A stretch of 64,000 nucleotides of DNA from Kluyvera ascorbata ATCC 33433. GTDB taxonomy: Bacteria; Pseudomonadota; Gammaproteobacteria; Enterobacterales; Enterobacteriaceae. Below, one piece after another: positions 47,162 through 62,698 of this stretch; within the stretch, counting starts at the first letter, position 1, and each line of letters begins with the position of its first letter. The stretch covers positions 1 through 64,000 of the forward strand of contig NZ_JMPL01000008.1 of NCBI RefSeq assembly GCF_000735365.1. The letters run 5' to 3'. The notes below the pieces were generated by a model. It worked only from the letters and a program-made list of their open reading frames with translations, ran no database searches and was not told the DNA's origin. Made by a program: the position numbers and the translations under genes.

Positions 47162-48670
47162 ATGGAAACCAAAGATCTGATTGTGATAGGTGGCGGCATT
47201 AACGGTGCAGGCATTGCGGCAGATGCAGCAGGACGCGGGTTATCCGTACTGATGCTGGAAGCCAGAGACCTGGCCTGCGCCACCTCCAGCGCGAGCTCAA
47301 AACTGATCCACGGCGGTCTGCGCTACCTTGAACACTACGAATTCCGCCTGGTAAGCGAAGCGCTGGCCGAGCGTGAAGTGCTGCTGAAAATGGCCCCGCA
47401 TATCGCTATCCCGATGCGTTTCCGCCTGCCGCATCGCCCGCACCTGCGCCCGGCGTGGATGATTCGCACCGGCCTGTTTATGTACGATCATCTGGGCAAA
47501 CGAACCAGTCTGCCGGCCTCTACCGGTTTGCGTTTTGGCGCAGAATCCGTACTGAAGCCGGAGATCGTGCGCGGTTTCGAATATTCCGACTGCTGGGTCG
47601 ACGATGCGCGCCTGGTGCTCGCCAACGCGCAGATGGTGGTTAAGAAAGGCGGTGAAGTCCGTACCCGCACCCGTGCCATCTCGGCAAAACGTGAAAACGG
47701 CCTGTGGGTCGTCGAAGCGGAAGATATCGACAGCGGTGAAAAATTCCGCTGGCAGGCTCGCGGCCTGGTGAACGCCACCGGTCCATGGGTGAAACAGTTC
47801 TTTGACGACGGCATGCACCTGCCATCGCCGTACGGCATTCGCCTGATTAAAGGCAGCCATATCGTGGTACCGCGCGTGCATAGCCAGAAGCAGGCCTATA
47901 TTTTACAAAACGAAGATAAGCGTATTGTCTTCGTGATCCCGTGGATGGATGAGTTCTCGATCATCGGCACCACCGACGTGGAGTACCACGGCGATCCGAA
48001 AAACGTTGAGATCGACGAGAGCGAAATTAACTATCTGCTGAAGGTCTACAACGGCCACTTTAAAAAGCAGCTCGCCCGTGAAGATATCGTCTGGACTTAC
48101 TCCGGCGTGCGCCCGCTGTGCGATGACGAGTCCGATTCGCCACAGGCCATCACCCGCGATTACACGCTGGACATTCACGACGACCACGGTAAAGCCCCAC
48201 TGCTGTCGGTCTTTGGCGGTAAGCTCACCACCTATCGTAAGCTCGCCGAGCACGCGCTGGAGAAACTGGCACCGTACTACAGCGGTATTGGCCCAGCGTG
48301 GACCAAAGGCGCGGTGCTACCGGGCGGTGAGATTGGCAATGACCGCGATGACTACGCGGCGAAGCTGCGCCGTCGCTATCCATTCATTACCGAATCGCTG
48401 GCCCGCCACTTTGCCCGTACCTACGGCAGCAACAGTGAGCTGATTATTGGCGAGGCGAAGGATATTGCCGGGCTGGGTGAAGATTTCGGCCATGAGTTTT
48501 ATGAAGCCGAACTGCGCTACCTGGTCGAACACGAGTGGGTCCGCCGTCTGGACGATGCTATCTGGCGTCGGACCAAACAGGGGATGTGGCTCAACGCCGA
48601 GCAGCAGTCGCGTATTAGCGAATGGTTGGTGAAAACGCTGGGAAAGCCTGAAATGTCGTTGGCGTCGTGA
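47162..48670 (+). CDS. glpD: Aerobic glycerol-3-phosphate dehydrogenase
   Basis: Membrane-associated flavoenzyme oxidising glycerol-3-phosphate to dihydroxyacetone phosphate and feeding electrons to quinone. The 502-residue protein has the FAD dinucleotide fold at the N-terminus (IGGGINGAG, 9-17), the family segment SSKLIHGGLRYLE and a C-terminal cap domain. E. coli GlpD is 501 residues. Preceded by tandem GlpR operators; divergent from glpEGR. Confidence 0.98.
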   Translation: METKDLIVIGGGINGAGIAADAAGRGLSVLMLEARDLACATSSASSKLIHGGLRYLEHYEFRLVSEALAEREVLLKMAPHIAIPMRFRLPHRPHLRPAWMIRTGLFMYDHLGKRTSLPASTGLRFGAESVLKPEIVRGFEYSDCWVDDARLVLANAQMVVKKGGEVRTRTRAISAKRENGLWVVEAEDIDSGEKFRWQARGLVNATGPWVKQFFDDGMHLPSPYGIRLIKGSHIVVPRVHSQKQAYILQNEDKRIVFVIPWMDEFSIIGTTDVEYHGDPKNVEIDESEINYLLKVYNGHFKKQLAREDIVWTYSGVRPLCDDESDSPQAITRDYTLDIHDDHGKAPLLSVFGGKLTTYRKLAEHALEKLAPYYSGIGPAWTKGAVLPGGEIGNDRDDYAAKLRRRYPFITESLARHFARTYGSNSELIIGEAKDIAGLGEDFGHEFYEAELRYLVEHEWVRRLDDAIWRRTKQGMWLNAEQQSRISEWLVKTLGKPEMSLAS

Positions 48671-48676
48671 ATCTTC

Positions 48677-48713
48677 CCTGGGCTACGAACCCGTACTTGG
48701 TTCATGGCCCAGG
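48677..48713. terminator. Hairpin after glpD
   Basis: CCTGGGC-tac-GAACC ... GGTTC-atg-GCCCAGG: two paired blocks (7 and 5 bp) with a 3-nt internal bulge on each side and a 7-nt loop, 6 nt after the glpD stop. It is followed only by CTTTAG, so it is a weak or factor-aided terminator between the convergent glpD and helicase genes. Confidence 0.5.
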
Positions 48714-48747
48714 CTTTAGAGTTCCCAGCAAATCGGAACACTAGCAT

Positions 48748-51441
48748 TTATTCAACATAGCCCTCATTGCGTTCCTGCAACATCATATTGAGTAAAAATA
48801 CGGCTATTTTATCTTCAATTTGGCTATCGATGGTGCGTAAACGCAACAATCCAATGCCGCAGGTTTGCAGTATGCTTTCTTTGAGTGCATCACGTTCACG
48901 CTGCTCTGAATGTTCATGTGTCCCACCATCTATCTCAATAACTGCTACAGGTTGTTTACCCACCTTGTAATAGAAAACGAAATCACAGCTCGCTCCCTGC
49001 GCCATAAATTCCTGCTGACGAGCAGTAAAGCGATCGTCCACGCAGGTAATCAGTTGCCGGAGTAGAATCTGGGAATGCACGGTAAGAGAATGATAAGCCG
49101 GTTGTTGGAGAGCATCACGGATCAACTGAGCCGCAATTTGCTCAGAACGAAAGCGGGAATCCTTTACATTGAGCCTAGCTTTCAACTTCTCCAGTGAATG
49201 ATCATATTCTTGATACAGCAGGTCAAAAGCGCTAACCACTGGGCTATGGTGTATTTGTTCATTATCCGCGTAGTAGGTCATATAGCGAATAAGCGCAGCA
49301 ATATGCTGATTATTAACAGTGAAAACGTTATTCCCCGTCACCAGCGTAAAGTGTTTTTGCGCACGTGAAACCGCAACGTTAATTAACTGGGGATCATCAA
49401 CAAAATTAATCGCCCTTTCATTGGCTTTCTTATCAAGCACCGTGGAAAAGACAATCTCTTCGCATTCTCGTCCCTGGAATTTATGCACTGTCGCGCTAAT
49501 GAACGCCGGATCAAGTGCGCGGCCAGAAAGCACTACCTGCGCATTATAGGGGGCAATGAAGCCACGGCTGCCTGCATCATCCCAGCTTACTACGTTTAAT
49601 GACTCCAGCTCGCGCAAATTACTATTGCGTCGTTCATGATTACCTCTGGCCGTTACCACTAACGATAGTGCTGATTCTCCGTTATCTCTGGTCATCGCAA
49701 TAAGTTCATTATCATAGAATTGCTTATTACAGAATTGGATAATTTTAGGATGGCAACGATAGTGCTCCTTCAAAAGTGTTACCGGCAGCGCATCGCCATA
49801 AAGAGAAAACATTGAATCCAGTAAACTTTTTTCGACACAATCGTAGTGTGCGGAAGGAGCTGGGCCGGAGTGCTTATCCGGAACATGAGGCAGCTGTTTA
49901 CGATCACCCACAACAATCACATTTCTGGCACAAGCAAGTGCCAGAATGCCAGGCACAATATCCTGCTGGGATGCTTCATCGATAATGACATAATCCAGTA
50001 ATGTACCTGCAGACAGTGAGTTAATAATCGAATGTGTGCTGCTACCAATTATCGGATAACGTTGCAAAAAGGCATCGAATTCTTTCTGGTAGTTATCAGT
50101 ACTAAATTGCGTATTTGTAACTATCGATTGCCGTAGATGCTCACGTAAAAAGTCCATCGAATCCTGAGTGAATTTTTTTTGTAAGGCTAAAGCGTTAGCC
50201 GCTTCCAGAATACTCTCGCTTTCAGCCAGTGATTTACGAGCCTGACGCAAGCGGGTGATATAATAATAACGTTGTAAAGCAAAGAAGAAAAATTGTCTCT
50301 TTTCTGTATTTTCCAACGGACGTGAATTTAAAATACCAAATTTAAAAAACAGCTTAAAACGATCACGCCAGCGAATATTTCCCGGTGGCAGTGACTGCAC
50401 ATAAACCATCGCATCAGTTATTTTATTATTTAAAATTCGATAGTTTTCAACATTCGGTAAAGAATGGATGCCTTGGTTATGTAACCACTGATTGAGATAT
50501 TTTTCTTCAATACACAACTCATCAATCTCAGCACGTCGCTGTGCTATGTCATTTTGCGCTCGCAAGGTACTTTTTATCTGCTTAAGCTGCTGAGTTATAG
50601 CGCTGATATCGGGAACAACAATTGGCACATGTTGAGGTACCACTGGCTGGGAAGCAAAAAATGCGTCCCTATTATCAGCACTACCTAAACGGGCAACGAC
50701 ATAATCCAATCCAACCTTTTCCAGTTTTTCGTAGACGTTTGTTACTGCCGTATTGTTATTAGAAACTACAGCGACACTGCCGTTGTTTAATAAAATATTG
50801 GCGAGAATATTCAGGATAGTCTGAGTTTTTCCGGTCCCTGGCGGTCCTTCTATCACTGATATTTGAGAGCTAAATGCCTGTTCAACGGCGTTGAGCTGAC
50901 TTTCATTCATGCCGAAGGGAAAAACCAGATTTTCGGGCTTGCACCGGGCTGCATTATTTCCGTTAGCGTAGGCTTCAAGTACCGTGTCAGGATGCGCCAC
51001 GACTTTATCCAACTGTCGGAGTATATTCTCAATAATAGGCCGCTGACTGTGGCTGGCATTCGCGACTCGTCGTTCGGCAACATGACGGAAGTAGCTGAAA
51101 ACGGAACCTTTTTTTAAATCGGTTGCTAATAAGAACCGTACATCTTTAGCCGCCATCACTTCACAGGGTTTATCATCTGCGTAATAAATAATTGCGTATT
51201 TATCACCAACTATCTCTGCATGCTCAATAGCCTGAATACCAGGATTATTTTTTTGGATTAGCAGCGTACCGTTGGCACGTACTGTGGGATCAATGCTACA
51301 GACGCTAAACGGATATGTATATTGTTTGCCTGAATGAAAATGACAGGTCAGCTCAATGCGTTTTCTGCCTGGATGATAGTTCATAGTCCAGTCAGAGAGC
51401 TGTGTTGTTCTATTTTCCCCGTTGATACGGATGGTAGCCAT
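48748..51441 (-). CDS. SF1 helicase fused to a PD-(D/E)XK-like nuclease domain
   Basis: Predicted DNA/RNA helicase-nuclease, function unknown; single-gene defence is a reasonable guess. The 897-residue protein has an unrecognised N-terminal region (1-170), then UPF1/DNA2-type SF1 motifs: Walker A GPPGTGKT (199-206), Walker B DEAS (488-491), III GDRKQLP (512-518), IV EHYRCH (559-564), V HKFQGRE (653-659), VI NVAVSRA (688-694), with a helical insert (about 285-440). The C-terminal part (about 760-880) resembles DUF2726/Vsr-like nucleases, with Asp820 and Glu836-x-Asp838 (IEIDGG). GGAGAAGTGA precedes the ATG. The gene is AT-richer than its neighbours and replaces the yzgL interval; no partner gene is present. 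Confidence 0.8.
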   Translation of the reverse strand: MATIRINGENRTTQLSDWTMNYHPGRKRIELTCHFHSGKQYTYPFSVCSIDPTVRANGTLLIQKNNPGIQAIEHAEIVGDKYAIIYYADDKPCEVMAAKDVRFLLATDLKKGSVFSYFRHVAERRVANASHSQRPIIENILRQLDKVVAHPDTVLEAYANGNNAARCKPENLVFPFGMNESQLNAVEQAFSSQISVIEGPPGTGKTQTILNILANILLNNGSVAVVSNNNTAVTNVYEKLEKVGLDYVVARLGSADNRDAFFASQPVVPQHVPIVVPDISAITQQLKQIKSTLRAQNDIAQRRAEIDELCIEEKYLNQWLHNQGIHSLPNVENYRILNNKITDAMVYVQSLPPGNIRWRDRFKLFFKFGILNSRPLENTEKRQFFFFALQRYYYITRLRQARKSLAESESILEAANALALQKKFTQDSMDFLREHLRQSIVTNTQFSTDNYQKEFDAFLQRYPIIGSSTHSIINSLSAGTLLDYVIIDEASQQDIVPGILALACARNVIVVGDRKQLPHVPDKHSGPAPSAHYDCVEKSLLDSMFSLYGDALPVTLLKEHYRCHPKIIQFCNKQFYDNELIAMTRDNGESALSLVVTARGNHERRNSNLRELESLNVVSWDDAGSRGFIAPYNAQVVLSGRALDPAFISATVHKFQGRECEEIVFSTVLDKKANERAINFVDDPQLINVAVSRAQKHFTLVTGNNVFTVNNQHIAALIRYMTYYADNEQIHHSPVVSAFDLLYQEYDHSLEKLKARLNVKDSRFRSEQIAAQLIRDALQQPAYHSLTVHSQILLRQLITCVDDRFTARQQEFMAQGASCDFVFYYKVGKQPVAVIEIDGGTHEHSEQRERDALKESILQTCGIGLLRLRTIDSQIEDKIAVFLLNMMLQERNEGYVE

Positions 51442-51620
51442 TCACTTCTCCATAAGGCGGGCGTTTATGCTCCTCGCCCAGATTCCCATCTTTACAGTAA
51501 TAAACCGTATATCATCGATATACAGCCCTTCTTCATTAACAGGCCATTCGACCTTGAGAAACACTGAGTATATAAGCTAAAACAACTAATCTATCCTCAC
51601 TTCTTTAATATTTCGAGCAT

Positions 51621-51650
51621 AAAAAAACGGAACCAACTGGTTCCGTTTTA
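51621..51650. terminator. Intrinsic terminator of the glg operon
   Basis: AAAACGGAACCA-AC-TGGTTCCGTTTT: perfect 12-bp arms, with an A-run before and T residues after. On the minus strand it lies 15 nt after the glgP stop and ends the glgBXCAP operon. Confidence 0.9.
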
Positions 51651-51665
51651 TGACGCTATAAAAAA

Positions 51666-55563
<3,898 letters not shown>

Positions 55564-55564
<1 letters not shown>

Positions 55565-56859
55565 TATCGCTCCTGTTTGTAGCCAAGCTGACGCAGCATC
55601 TCGCGCGTCACCAGCACGATCCCTTCGTCCGAGCGGTAAAAGCGGCGTGCATCCTCTTCCGCATCTTCACCAATCACCATCCCTTCTGGGATCACACAGG
55701 CCCTATCGATAACGCAGCGACGCAGGCGTGAGGAACGACCAACCCAGACATCTGGCAGTAAGACTGCCGAATCAATGTTACAGAATGAATTCACGCGCAC
55801 GCGTGGGAACAGCACTGACTGCACCACCACGGAGCCGGAAATAATACAGCCACCGGAAACCAGTGAGTTCAGGGTCATACCGTGGCTACCAGAGCGGTCC
55901 TGGACGAACTTCGCCGGCGGCAGAGACTCCATGTGCGTGCGAATAGGCCAGTCCTGGTCGTACATATCCAGCTCAGGCGTCACCGATGCCAGGTCAAGGT
56001 TCGCTTTCCAGTACGCTTCAAGCGTACCCACATCGCGCCAGTACGGTTCCGCTTGCGGGTCAGATTGTACGCAGGACAGCGGGAATGGATGTGCATAAGC
56101 CGCGCCAGCTTTGGTAATCAGCGGAATTAAATCTTTGCCAAAGTCGTGGCTGGAGTTTTCGTTAACGTCGTCGCGTTCCAGCAGCTCATAAAGGTAATCA
56201 GCATCAAAGACATAGATCCCCATGCTCGCCAGCGCCTTGGTTGGGTCGCTTGGCATGGCCGGTGGGTTCGCCGGTTTTTCCACGAAATCGATAATCTTGT
56301 CGTTTTCGTCAACCGCCATCACGCCGAACGCCGTTGCCTCTTCAATGGGCACCGGAATGCACGCTACGGTGCAGCGCGCGCCTTTTTCGACGTGGTCGAT
56401 AAGCATGCGCGAGTAGTCTTGTTTGTAGATGTGGTCACCGGCCAGGATAACCACATACTCCGCCTTGTAGCGGCGAATAATATCGAGGTTCTGGGTCACC
56501 GCATCAGCGGTACCGCGATACCAGTTTTCACCGTGCATCCGCTGCTGAGCGGGCAGCAGATCCACAAATTCGTTCATCTGTTCACTGAAGAAGGACCATC
56601 CGCGCTGGATGTGCTGGACCAGCGTGTGGGACTGATATTGGGTGATAACGCCAATACGGCGAATCCCGGAGTTCAAACAGTTAGATAAAGCAAAGTCGAT
56701 AATGCGGAATTTGCCGCCAAAGTGTACTGCGGGTTTTGCCCGCTTGTTGGTCAGATCCTTGAGTCGCGTACCGCGTCCGCCTGCCAGAATCAGGGCGACG
56801 GATTTAATAGGTAACTGGCGAGCCAGCATTAAGGGATCGTTTTTTTCTAGCCTAACCAT
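55564..56859 (-). CDS. glgC: Glucose-1-phosphate adenylyltransferase
   Basis: Allosteric first committed step of glycogen synthesis, making ADP-glucose from ATP and glucose-1-phosphate. The 431-residue protein has the nucleotidyltransferase signature [11 protein letters not shown] (near 27-37) with the fructose-1,6-bisphosphate-site lysine nearby ([13 protein letters not shown]), a catalytic Asp region in GTADAVTQN and a C-terminal left-handed beta-helix. Length equals E. coli GlgC. An 81-bp gap separates it from glgX; an internal promoter there, as reported for E. coli, is possible but was not located. Confidence 0.98.
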
Positions 56860-56940
56860 GATTAACTCCTTTTGTTGCTCGTCCTTCCGGGTAATGAGGT
56901 GTCCTCGCGCGATAACGCGGGGTTCCGGGTAATTCAGAGA

Positions 56941-58917
56941 CTATGACCTTTGAAATACGCACACTCCGTGCGCGGGCCCATGCCAGACAGCCACGACGAC
57001 CGACGTGCCAGCGTCGGTGAATGGAGGAACGGCGCACCATTCCCCCTTGGGTAACGTTAAGTTTGTCGCGTCTTGCGTCGCATTGAGCGTAATGAGCCAA
57101 CGATCGGAAAGCAGAATCTGCATCCGGCGCGCGCCGTGCTGCCATTCCTCGGCAGACAGCGGTTGCGCATCCTGATTGAGCCACTGGACATTGCCATCTC
57201 CTTCCTGCCACCAGCGGTCGTCCGTCAACGCGGGGATCTGCTGGCGCAGGTGAATCAGGGCGGCGGTAAAGTCCGTCAGCGCGTCATCTGCGTTTTCCCA
57301 ATCGAGCCAGGTCAACGTATTGTCCTGACAGTAGGCATTGTTGTTACCTTGCTGGCTGTGACCGTGTTCATCACCGGCCAGCAACATTGGCGTTCCCTGC
57401 GATAACAGCAGCGTTGTCAGCAGCGCCTGAACGCTTTTTTGCCGACGTGCCATTACTTCCAGGTTTGCTTCCAATCCTTCGATACCATGATTATTGCTAT
57501 GGTTATTGCTAGTGCCGTCACGATTCTCTTCACCGTTAGCATCGTTGTGCTTGCCGTTAAAGCTGACACAGTCGCGCAGGGTGAATCCATCGTGGGCGGT
57601 CACCAGATTTATCGTCGCGCGAGGGCGACGCTCCTGATGCGCATACACGTCGCTAGAAGCGGCGAAGCGCTGGGCAAAATCCCCCAGCGACAGCGACTCT
57701 TCAAGCCAGAAGCGACGCATGGCATCCCGGAAATGGTCGTTCCATTCGCTGAAGGCCGGCGGGAAATTCCCTACCTGATAGCCGCCTTCACCGATGTCCC
57801 ACGGTTCGGCAATCAGCTTTACCGTGGAGAGCACCGGGTCGTCATGAAGCGCGTTGAACAGCGGCGCATCCTGCCGATAGCCCGGCGTACGGCCCATCAC
57901 CGGCGCTAAATCAAAACGAAAACCGTCAACGTGGCAGACGTCGACCCAGAAACGCAGGCACTGACGCGCGTATTCCACGACGCCAGGGTGACTGAGATTC
58001 AGAGTGTTACCGCAGCCCGTCCAGTTGTGATAATCGCCGTCTTCCCGTAACCAATAATAGCTACGATTATCAATCCCCCGCAGAGAGAAGGTCTGGCAAT
58101 GCAGATCCAGCTCGGCGCTGTGGTTCAACACCACATCAAGGATCACTTCAATACCGGCTTTGTGCAGCGCTTTTACCGCATCGCGAAACTCATCCAGCGC
58201 ATGCTCAGGCGCGCTGGCGTAACGCGGCGACAGCGCAAACATCGCCAGTGGGTTGTAACCCCAATAGTTTCTCAGCCCCATGCGTTGCAGCCGCTGCTCG
58301 TTGCCGAAATGCGCCACCGGCATCAGCTCCAGCGCGGTAATGCCAAGGCGCTTGAGGTAGGCAATCATCACCGGGTGACCAAGCGCTTTGTAGGTGCCGC
58401 GAATCGGTTCCGGCAGCCCGGGGTGACGGTAAGTCAGCCCTTTGACGTGCGCTTCGTAGAGGACCGTTTTGCCCCACGCGGTGCGTGGGGCAGTATCGTC
58501 TTGCCAGTCGTAGGTCAGGTCGACGACGACCGATTTCGGCGCAATCGCCGCGGTATCGTGGTCGTCCGGTTCGTCGTAACCGCCGTGAAAATGCAGGGAG
58601 TCATCCGGTTCACCCTTGGCGCTGAAGCAGCATGGGTCCAGCAGCAGCTTCGCCGGGTTAAACCGGTGCCCCTGCTGGGGGTTCCACGGGCCGTGCACCC
58701 GATAGCCGTAACGTAAGCCAGGACGCGCATGGGGCATATAGCCATGCCAGACGTCACCGCTGCGTGCGGGTAAATCATAGCGTGTCTCCGTGCCCTGCGC
58801 GTCAAACACGCACAGTTCTACCCGCTCCGCATGTGCCGAGAAGAGCGTAAAGTTTACGCCTTCACCGTCATAGCTTGCGCCGAGCGGCGCGGGCTTCCCT
58901 GCGGCGAGTTGGCTCAT
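56941..58917 (-). CDS. glgX: Glycogen debranching enzyme
   Basis: GH13 isoamylase-type enzyme that hydrolyses alpha-1,6 branches of limit dextrins left by GlgP. The 658-residue protein has an N-terminal CBM48 domain (about 10-110) and a catalytic barrel with DVVLNH, GFRFDLA (nucleophile Asp), LIAEPWD (acid Glu) and the NLVTAHDGF segment. E. coli GlgX is 657 residues. It starts 2 nt before the glgB stop on the minus strand, a tight coupling. Confidence 0.97.
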   Translation of the reverse strand: MSQLAAGKPAPLGASYDGEGVNFTLFSAHAERVELCVFDAQGTETRYDLPARSGDVWHGYMPHARPGLRYGYRVHGPWNPQQGHRFNPAKLLLDPCCFSAKGEPDDSLHFHGGYDEPDDHDTAAIAPKSVVVDLTYDWQDDTAPRTAWGKTVLYEAHVKGLTYRHPGLPEPIRGTYKALGHPVMIAYLKRLGITALELMPVAHFGNEQRLQRMGLRNYWGYNPLAMFALSPRYASAPEHALDEFRDAVKALHKAGIEVILDVVLNHSAELDLHCQTFSLRGIDNRSYYWLREDGDYHNWTGCGNTLNLSHPGVVEYARQCLRFWVDVCHVDGFRFDLAPVMGRTPGYRQDAPLFNALHDDPVLSTVKLIAEPWDIGEGGYQVGNFPPAFSEWNDHFRDAMRRFWLEESLSLGDFAQRFAASSDVYAHQERRPRATINLVTAHDGFTLRDCVSFNGKHNDANGEENRDGTSNNHSNNHGIEGLEANLEVMARRQKSVQALLTTLLLSQGTPMLLAGDEHGHSQQGNNNAYCQDNTLTWLDWENADDALTDFTAALIHLRQQIPALTDDRWWQEGDGNVQWLNQDAQPLSAEEWQHGARRMQILLSDRWLITLNATQDATNLTLPKGEWCAVPPFTDAGTSVVVAVWHGPAHGVCVFQRS

Positions 58918-58919
58918 GT

Positions 58920-61106
58920 TTAATCCCCTTCCCGAACTAACCAGATGGTCGACAGCGGCGGCAGCGTCAAACTCAGCGACTGCGCACGGCCATGGCTTTC
59001 AATCGCATCGCTCTGCACCAGCCCGCCGTTCCCGGCATTGCTGCCGTGATAGTGGGCGGAGTCGGTGTTGAGCACTTCGCGCCAGCGGCCCGGCTGATTA
59101 ATGCCGAAGCGGTAATCCTGACGCGGTACCGGCGTAAAGTTGCTGACCACAATCACTTCATTGCCCGCTTTGTCACGACGGACAAAGGCAAACACCGAGC
59201 GGGCGTGGTCATCGACCACCAGCCACTCGAAGCCGTACGGGTCAAAGTCCAGCTCGTGCATCGCTTTGTGGTGACGATAAGTATGGTTGAGGTCACGCAC
59301 CAGGCGCTGTACCCCGTTATGCCAGTTGTCGTCGCCTTCCAGCAGATGCCAGTCGAGGCTGCCATCAAAGTTCCATTCGCGGCCCTGAGCAAACTCATCG
59401 CCCATAAACAGCAGCTTTTTGCCCGGGAAGGCGAACATCCAGCCGTAGTAGGCGCGCAGGTTGGCAAATTTCTGCCACGCGTCGCCCGGCATACGGTCCA
59501 GGATAGATTTCTTACCGTGAACCACTTCGTCATGCGACAACGGCAACACGAAGTTTTCCGTGTAGTTGTAGAGCATGCCGAAGGTCATTTTGTCGTGATG
59601 GTACTGGCGGTGAACCGGGTCGAGCTTCATGTAGTCCAGGGTGTCGTGCATCCAACCCAGGTTCCACTTAAACCAGAAGCCCAGTCCGCCCATATCAGAC
59701 GGACGCGATACGCCCGCAAAGTCGGTCGACTCTTCCGCCATGCTCACCGCGCCGGGAACCTGCTCACCCAACACGCGGTTGGTCTGACGCAGGAACTCAA
59801 TCGCTTCGAGGTTTTCACGACCGCCGAACTCGTTCGGGATCCATTCGCCCTCTTTACGACTGTAGTCGCGGTAAATCATTGATGCCACCGCATCGACGCG
59901 CAGCGCATCAATGCCGAAGCGTTCCACCCAGTACAGGGCGTTGCCCACCAGGAAGTTGGTCACTTCGCGGCGGCCATAGTTGTAGATAAGGGTATTCCAG
60001 TCCTGATGATAGCCTTCGCGCGGGTCGCCATGCTCATACAGGTTGGTGCCGTCAAACTCGGCCAGCGCGAAATCATCAGACGGAAAGTGACCTGGCACCC
60101 AGTCGAGGATTACGTTCAGGCCCGCAGCGTGTGCGGCATTGATAAAGTAGCGGAAATCTTCGCGGGTACCGAAACGGCGGGTTGGGGCATAAAGCCCGGT
60201 TGGCTGGTAGCCCCAGCTTCCGTCAAACGGGTGCTCGTTTACCGGCAGCAGCTCCAGGTGGGTGAAGCCCATCCATTTGGCGTACGGCACCAGCTGTTCT
60301 GCCAGTTCGCGATAGCTCAGCCAGTAGTTGTTGTCGGTATGACGACGCCAGGAGCCCAGATGCACCTCATAGATAGAGATAGGGGCATCAAGCTGGTTAG
60401 CCTTTTTGCGTGCTTCGCTCTGTTCAACCTTTGGTGGTAAGCCACAAATCAGCGAGGCCGTTTCCGGACGCATTTGGGCTTCGAACGCATAGGGGTCGGC
60501 TTTAATCCGCAGCGCGCCGCGGGCATCGATCATCTCGAATTTATAGAGCTGACCGTTGTGCGCTCCCGGAATGAACAGCTCCCAAATCCCCGTCTCCTGA
60601 CGCAGGCGCATCGGGTGACGGCGACCGTCCCAGTAGTTGAATTGACCGACTACCGACACGCGGCGGGCGTTAGGCGCCCAAACGGCAAAGCGCGTACCGG
60701 TAACGCCATCCACGGTATCCGCATGCGCGCCCAGCTTTTCATAGGGGCGTAAGTGGGTACCTTCAGACAGCAACCATGCGTCCATTTCTGGAAGCAGCGG
60801 GCCAAAGCGGTAAGGATCGTCAATGAGGTTCTGTTGGCCATGCCAGACGACTGCCAACTGGTAACGGAAGAAATTTTTACGACGCGGCAGTACGCCACAA
60901 AAGAAACCACGTGAGTCCACGCAATCAAGTTTACCGACTTTACGTCCTGTTTTAGGTTCAATCACCCAAACATCGGTCGCGTCGGGCAGCAATGCTCGGA
61001 CTTCCAGTCCCGCTTCCGTTTGGTGCATACCCAGTACGGAAAAGGGATCCGCAAAATGGCCTGCGATCAACGCATTAATCACGTCTCTATCAACACGATC
61101 AGACAT
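58920..61106 (-). CDS. glgB: 1,4-alpha-glucan branching enzyme
   Basis: Makes alpha-1,6 branches in glycogen. The 728-residue protein has two N-terminal carbohydrate modules (about 1-110 and 125-215) and a GH13 barrel with [10 protein letters not shown], the nucleophile in [10 protein letters not shown] (Asp near 405), the acid in SMAEEST (Glu near 458) and [11 protein letters not shown]. Length equals E. coli GlgB. It is first in glgBXCAP; the 252 bp upstream should carry the promoter, but no specific box was recognised. Confidence 0.98.
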   Translation of the reverse strand: MSDRVDRDVINALIAGHFADPFSVLGMHQTEAGLEVRALLPDATDVWVIEPKTGRKVGKLDCVDSRGFFCGVLPRRKNFFRYQLAVVWHGQQNLIDDPYRFGPLLPEMDAWLLSEGTHLRPYEKLGAHADTVDGVTGTRFAVWAPNARRVSVVGQFNYWDGRRHPMRLRQETGIWELFIPGAHNGQLYKFEMIDARGALRIKADPYAFEAQMRPETASLICGLPPKVEQSEARKKANQLDAPISIYEVHLGSWRRHTDNNYWLSYRELAEQLVPYAKWMGFTHLELLPVNEHPFDGSWGYQPTGLYAPTRRFGTREDFRYFINAAHAAGLNVILDWVPGHFPSDDFALAEFDGTNLYEHGDPREGYHQDWNTLIYNYGRREVTNFLVGNALYWVERFGIDALRVDAVASMIYRDYSRKEGEWIPNEFGGRENLEAIEFLRQTNRVLGEQVPGAVSMAEESTDFAGVSRPSDMGGLGFWFKWNLGWMHDTLDYMKLDPVHRQYHHDKMTFGMLYNYTENFVLPLSHDEVVHGKKSILDRMPGDAWQKFANLRAYYGWMFAFPGKKLLFMGDEFAQGREWNFDGSLDWHLLEGDDNWHNGVQRLVRDLNHTYRHHKAMHELDFDPYGFEWLVVDDHARSVFAFVRRDKAGNEVIVVSNFTPVPRQDYRFGINQPGRWREVLNTDSAHYHGSNAGNGGLVQSDAIESHGRAQSLSLTLPPLSTIWLVREGD

Positions 61107-61313
61107 GCTTCATCATCCTTAGTTTTTGTATCGCCTCAATCCACTGTAAATGGCGATATTTTGTGACCTGAACGGCGCAGCACAAAGTCGTGTGCTCTCT
61201 CGGCTCCGTTCAACCTTCAGTCAAGGTAACAGACCTTGATTAAAGCATAGCCAACGCTTTACCTGACTCCTGAGAGAAAAATTAACATCACTGCGTTTAC
61301 TCCTTGTATTACG

Positions 61314-61341
61314 CAAAAAAAAGGGGTGGTTCGCCACCCCT
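61314..61341 (-). terminator. Intrinsic terminator of asd
   Basis: On the minus strand AGGGGTGG-CGAA-CCACCCCT is followed by eight or more T residues: an 8-bp GC-rich stem with a stable GNRA-like tetraloop 17 nt after the asd stop. Confidence 0.93.
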
Positions 61342-61358
61342 CATCGATTAACAAATGT

Positions 61359-62465
61359 TTATGCCAACTGGCGTAGCATACGACGCAGCGGCTCCGCTGC
61401 GCCCCACAGAAGCTGGTCGCCAACGGTAAACGCTGACAAATACTCCGGCCCCATGTTCAGTTTGCGCAAACGTCCAACTGGCGTGGTCAGCGTACCGGTG
61501 ACCGCCGCTGGCGTCAGTTCACGCATGGTAATTTCACGGTCGTTAGGAACAACTTTCGCCCATGGGTTGTGCGCGGCCAGTAATTCCTCTACAGAACTTA
61601 TGGAAATATCTTTTTTCAATTTCAGCGTGAATGCCTGGCTGTGGCAGCGCAGCGCACCAACGCGCACGCAAAGACCGTCAACCGGGATAACGGAAGAGGT
61701 GGCGAGAATTTTGTTGGTCTCAGCCTGGCCTTTCCACTCTTCGCGGCTCTGGCCGTTATCAAGCTGTTTGTCGATCCACGGAATCAGGCTGCCTGCCAGC
61801 GGAACGCCGAAGTTATCGACTGCCAGATCGCCACTGCGGGTCAGGGTAGTGACCTTACGTTCGATCTCGAGGATAGCGGAAGCCGGGTCAGCCAGTTCGT
61901 TGGCAACGTGATGATGCAGTTGGCCCATCTGGGTCAGCAGTTCGCGCATATGGCGCGCACCGCCGCCGGAGGCCGCTTGATAGGTTGCCACAGAAGCCCA
62001 CTCGACCAGGTCGTTCGCAAACAGGCCGCCGAGGGACATCAGCATCAGGCTGACGGTGCAGTTACCGCCAACGAAGGTTTTCACGCCGTTGTTCAGGCCA
62101 TCGGTAATGACCTGCTGGTTTACCGGGTCGAGAATGATGATGGCATCATTTTCCATACGCAGCGAAGAGGCGGCGTCAATCCAGTAGCCCTGCCAACCGC
62201 TTTCACGCAGCTTAGGATAGATTTCGTTGGTATAATCGCCGCCCTGACAGGTGACAATAATGTCGAGCGCCTTCAGCGCTTCAAGATCGAAAGCATCCTG
62301 AAGCTTGCCACCCGCGCTGCCGCCGAAAGTTGGCGCAGCTTGCCCTAATTGGGAAGTGGAGAAGAAGACGGGGCGAATGGCGTCAAAATCGCGCTCTTCT
62401 ACCATGCGTTGCATGAGTACAGAGCCGACCATTCCGCGCCAACCGATAAAACCAACATTTTTCAT
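61359..62465 (-). CDS. asd: Aspartate-semialdehyde dehydrogenase
   Basis: NADP-dependent reduction of aspartyl phosphate to the semialdehyde, feeding lysine/diaminopimelate, methionine and threonine synthesis. The 368-residue protein has the nucleotide-binding start [11 protein letters not shown] (5-15), catalytic Cys136 in GGNCTVSL and the family stretch [15 protein letters not shown]. coli Asd is 367. ATG 62465 gives the conserved MKNVGFIG start; an extension 31 codons upstream is unrelated. Confidence 0.98.
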   Translation of the reverse strand: MKNVGFIGWRGMVGSVLMQRMVEERDFDAIRPVFFSTSQLGQAAPTFGGSAGGKLQDAFDLEALKALDIIVTCQGGDYTNEIYPKLRESGWQGYWIDAASSLRMENDAIIILDPVNQQVITDGLNNGVKTFVGGNCTVSLMLMSLGGLFANDLVEWASVATYQAASGGGARHMRELLTQMGQLHHHVANELADPASAILEIERKVTTLTRSGDLAVDNFGVPLAGSLIPWIDKQLDNGQSREEWKGQAETNKILATSSVIPVDGLCVRVGALRCHSQAFTLKLKKDISISSVEELLAAHNPWAKVVPNDREITMRELTPAAVTGTLTTPVGRLRKLNMGPEYLSAFTVGDQLLWGAAEPLRRMLRQLA

Positions 62466-62698
62466 AGCGTGTTTTCCTGCAGATATATGTGCTGTATATG
62501 TGAATAAGTGCCCCAGGCATCCCCTCACATTACAAAATGCAGCTAAAGTCGCAAGCAAAATTAATCAATGATTGCCTGGCGATCAGAAGTGCAACTTATC
62601 CCCTCGTCCATAGGGGACGCATTTCCTCCTACCACAGTACGCGGTCAGAGTGATGCGTAGAGCAGAAAGTCCGCAATAATTATCAGGGAATTTGAGTG

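Noticed and set aside
48671-51665. Mobile element carrying the helicase gene
   Set aside because: No integrase, transposase, tRNA target, flanking direct repeats or terminal inverted repeats were found at either junction; only the composition and location suggest transfer.
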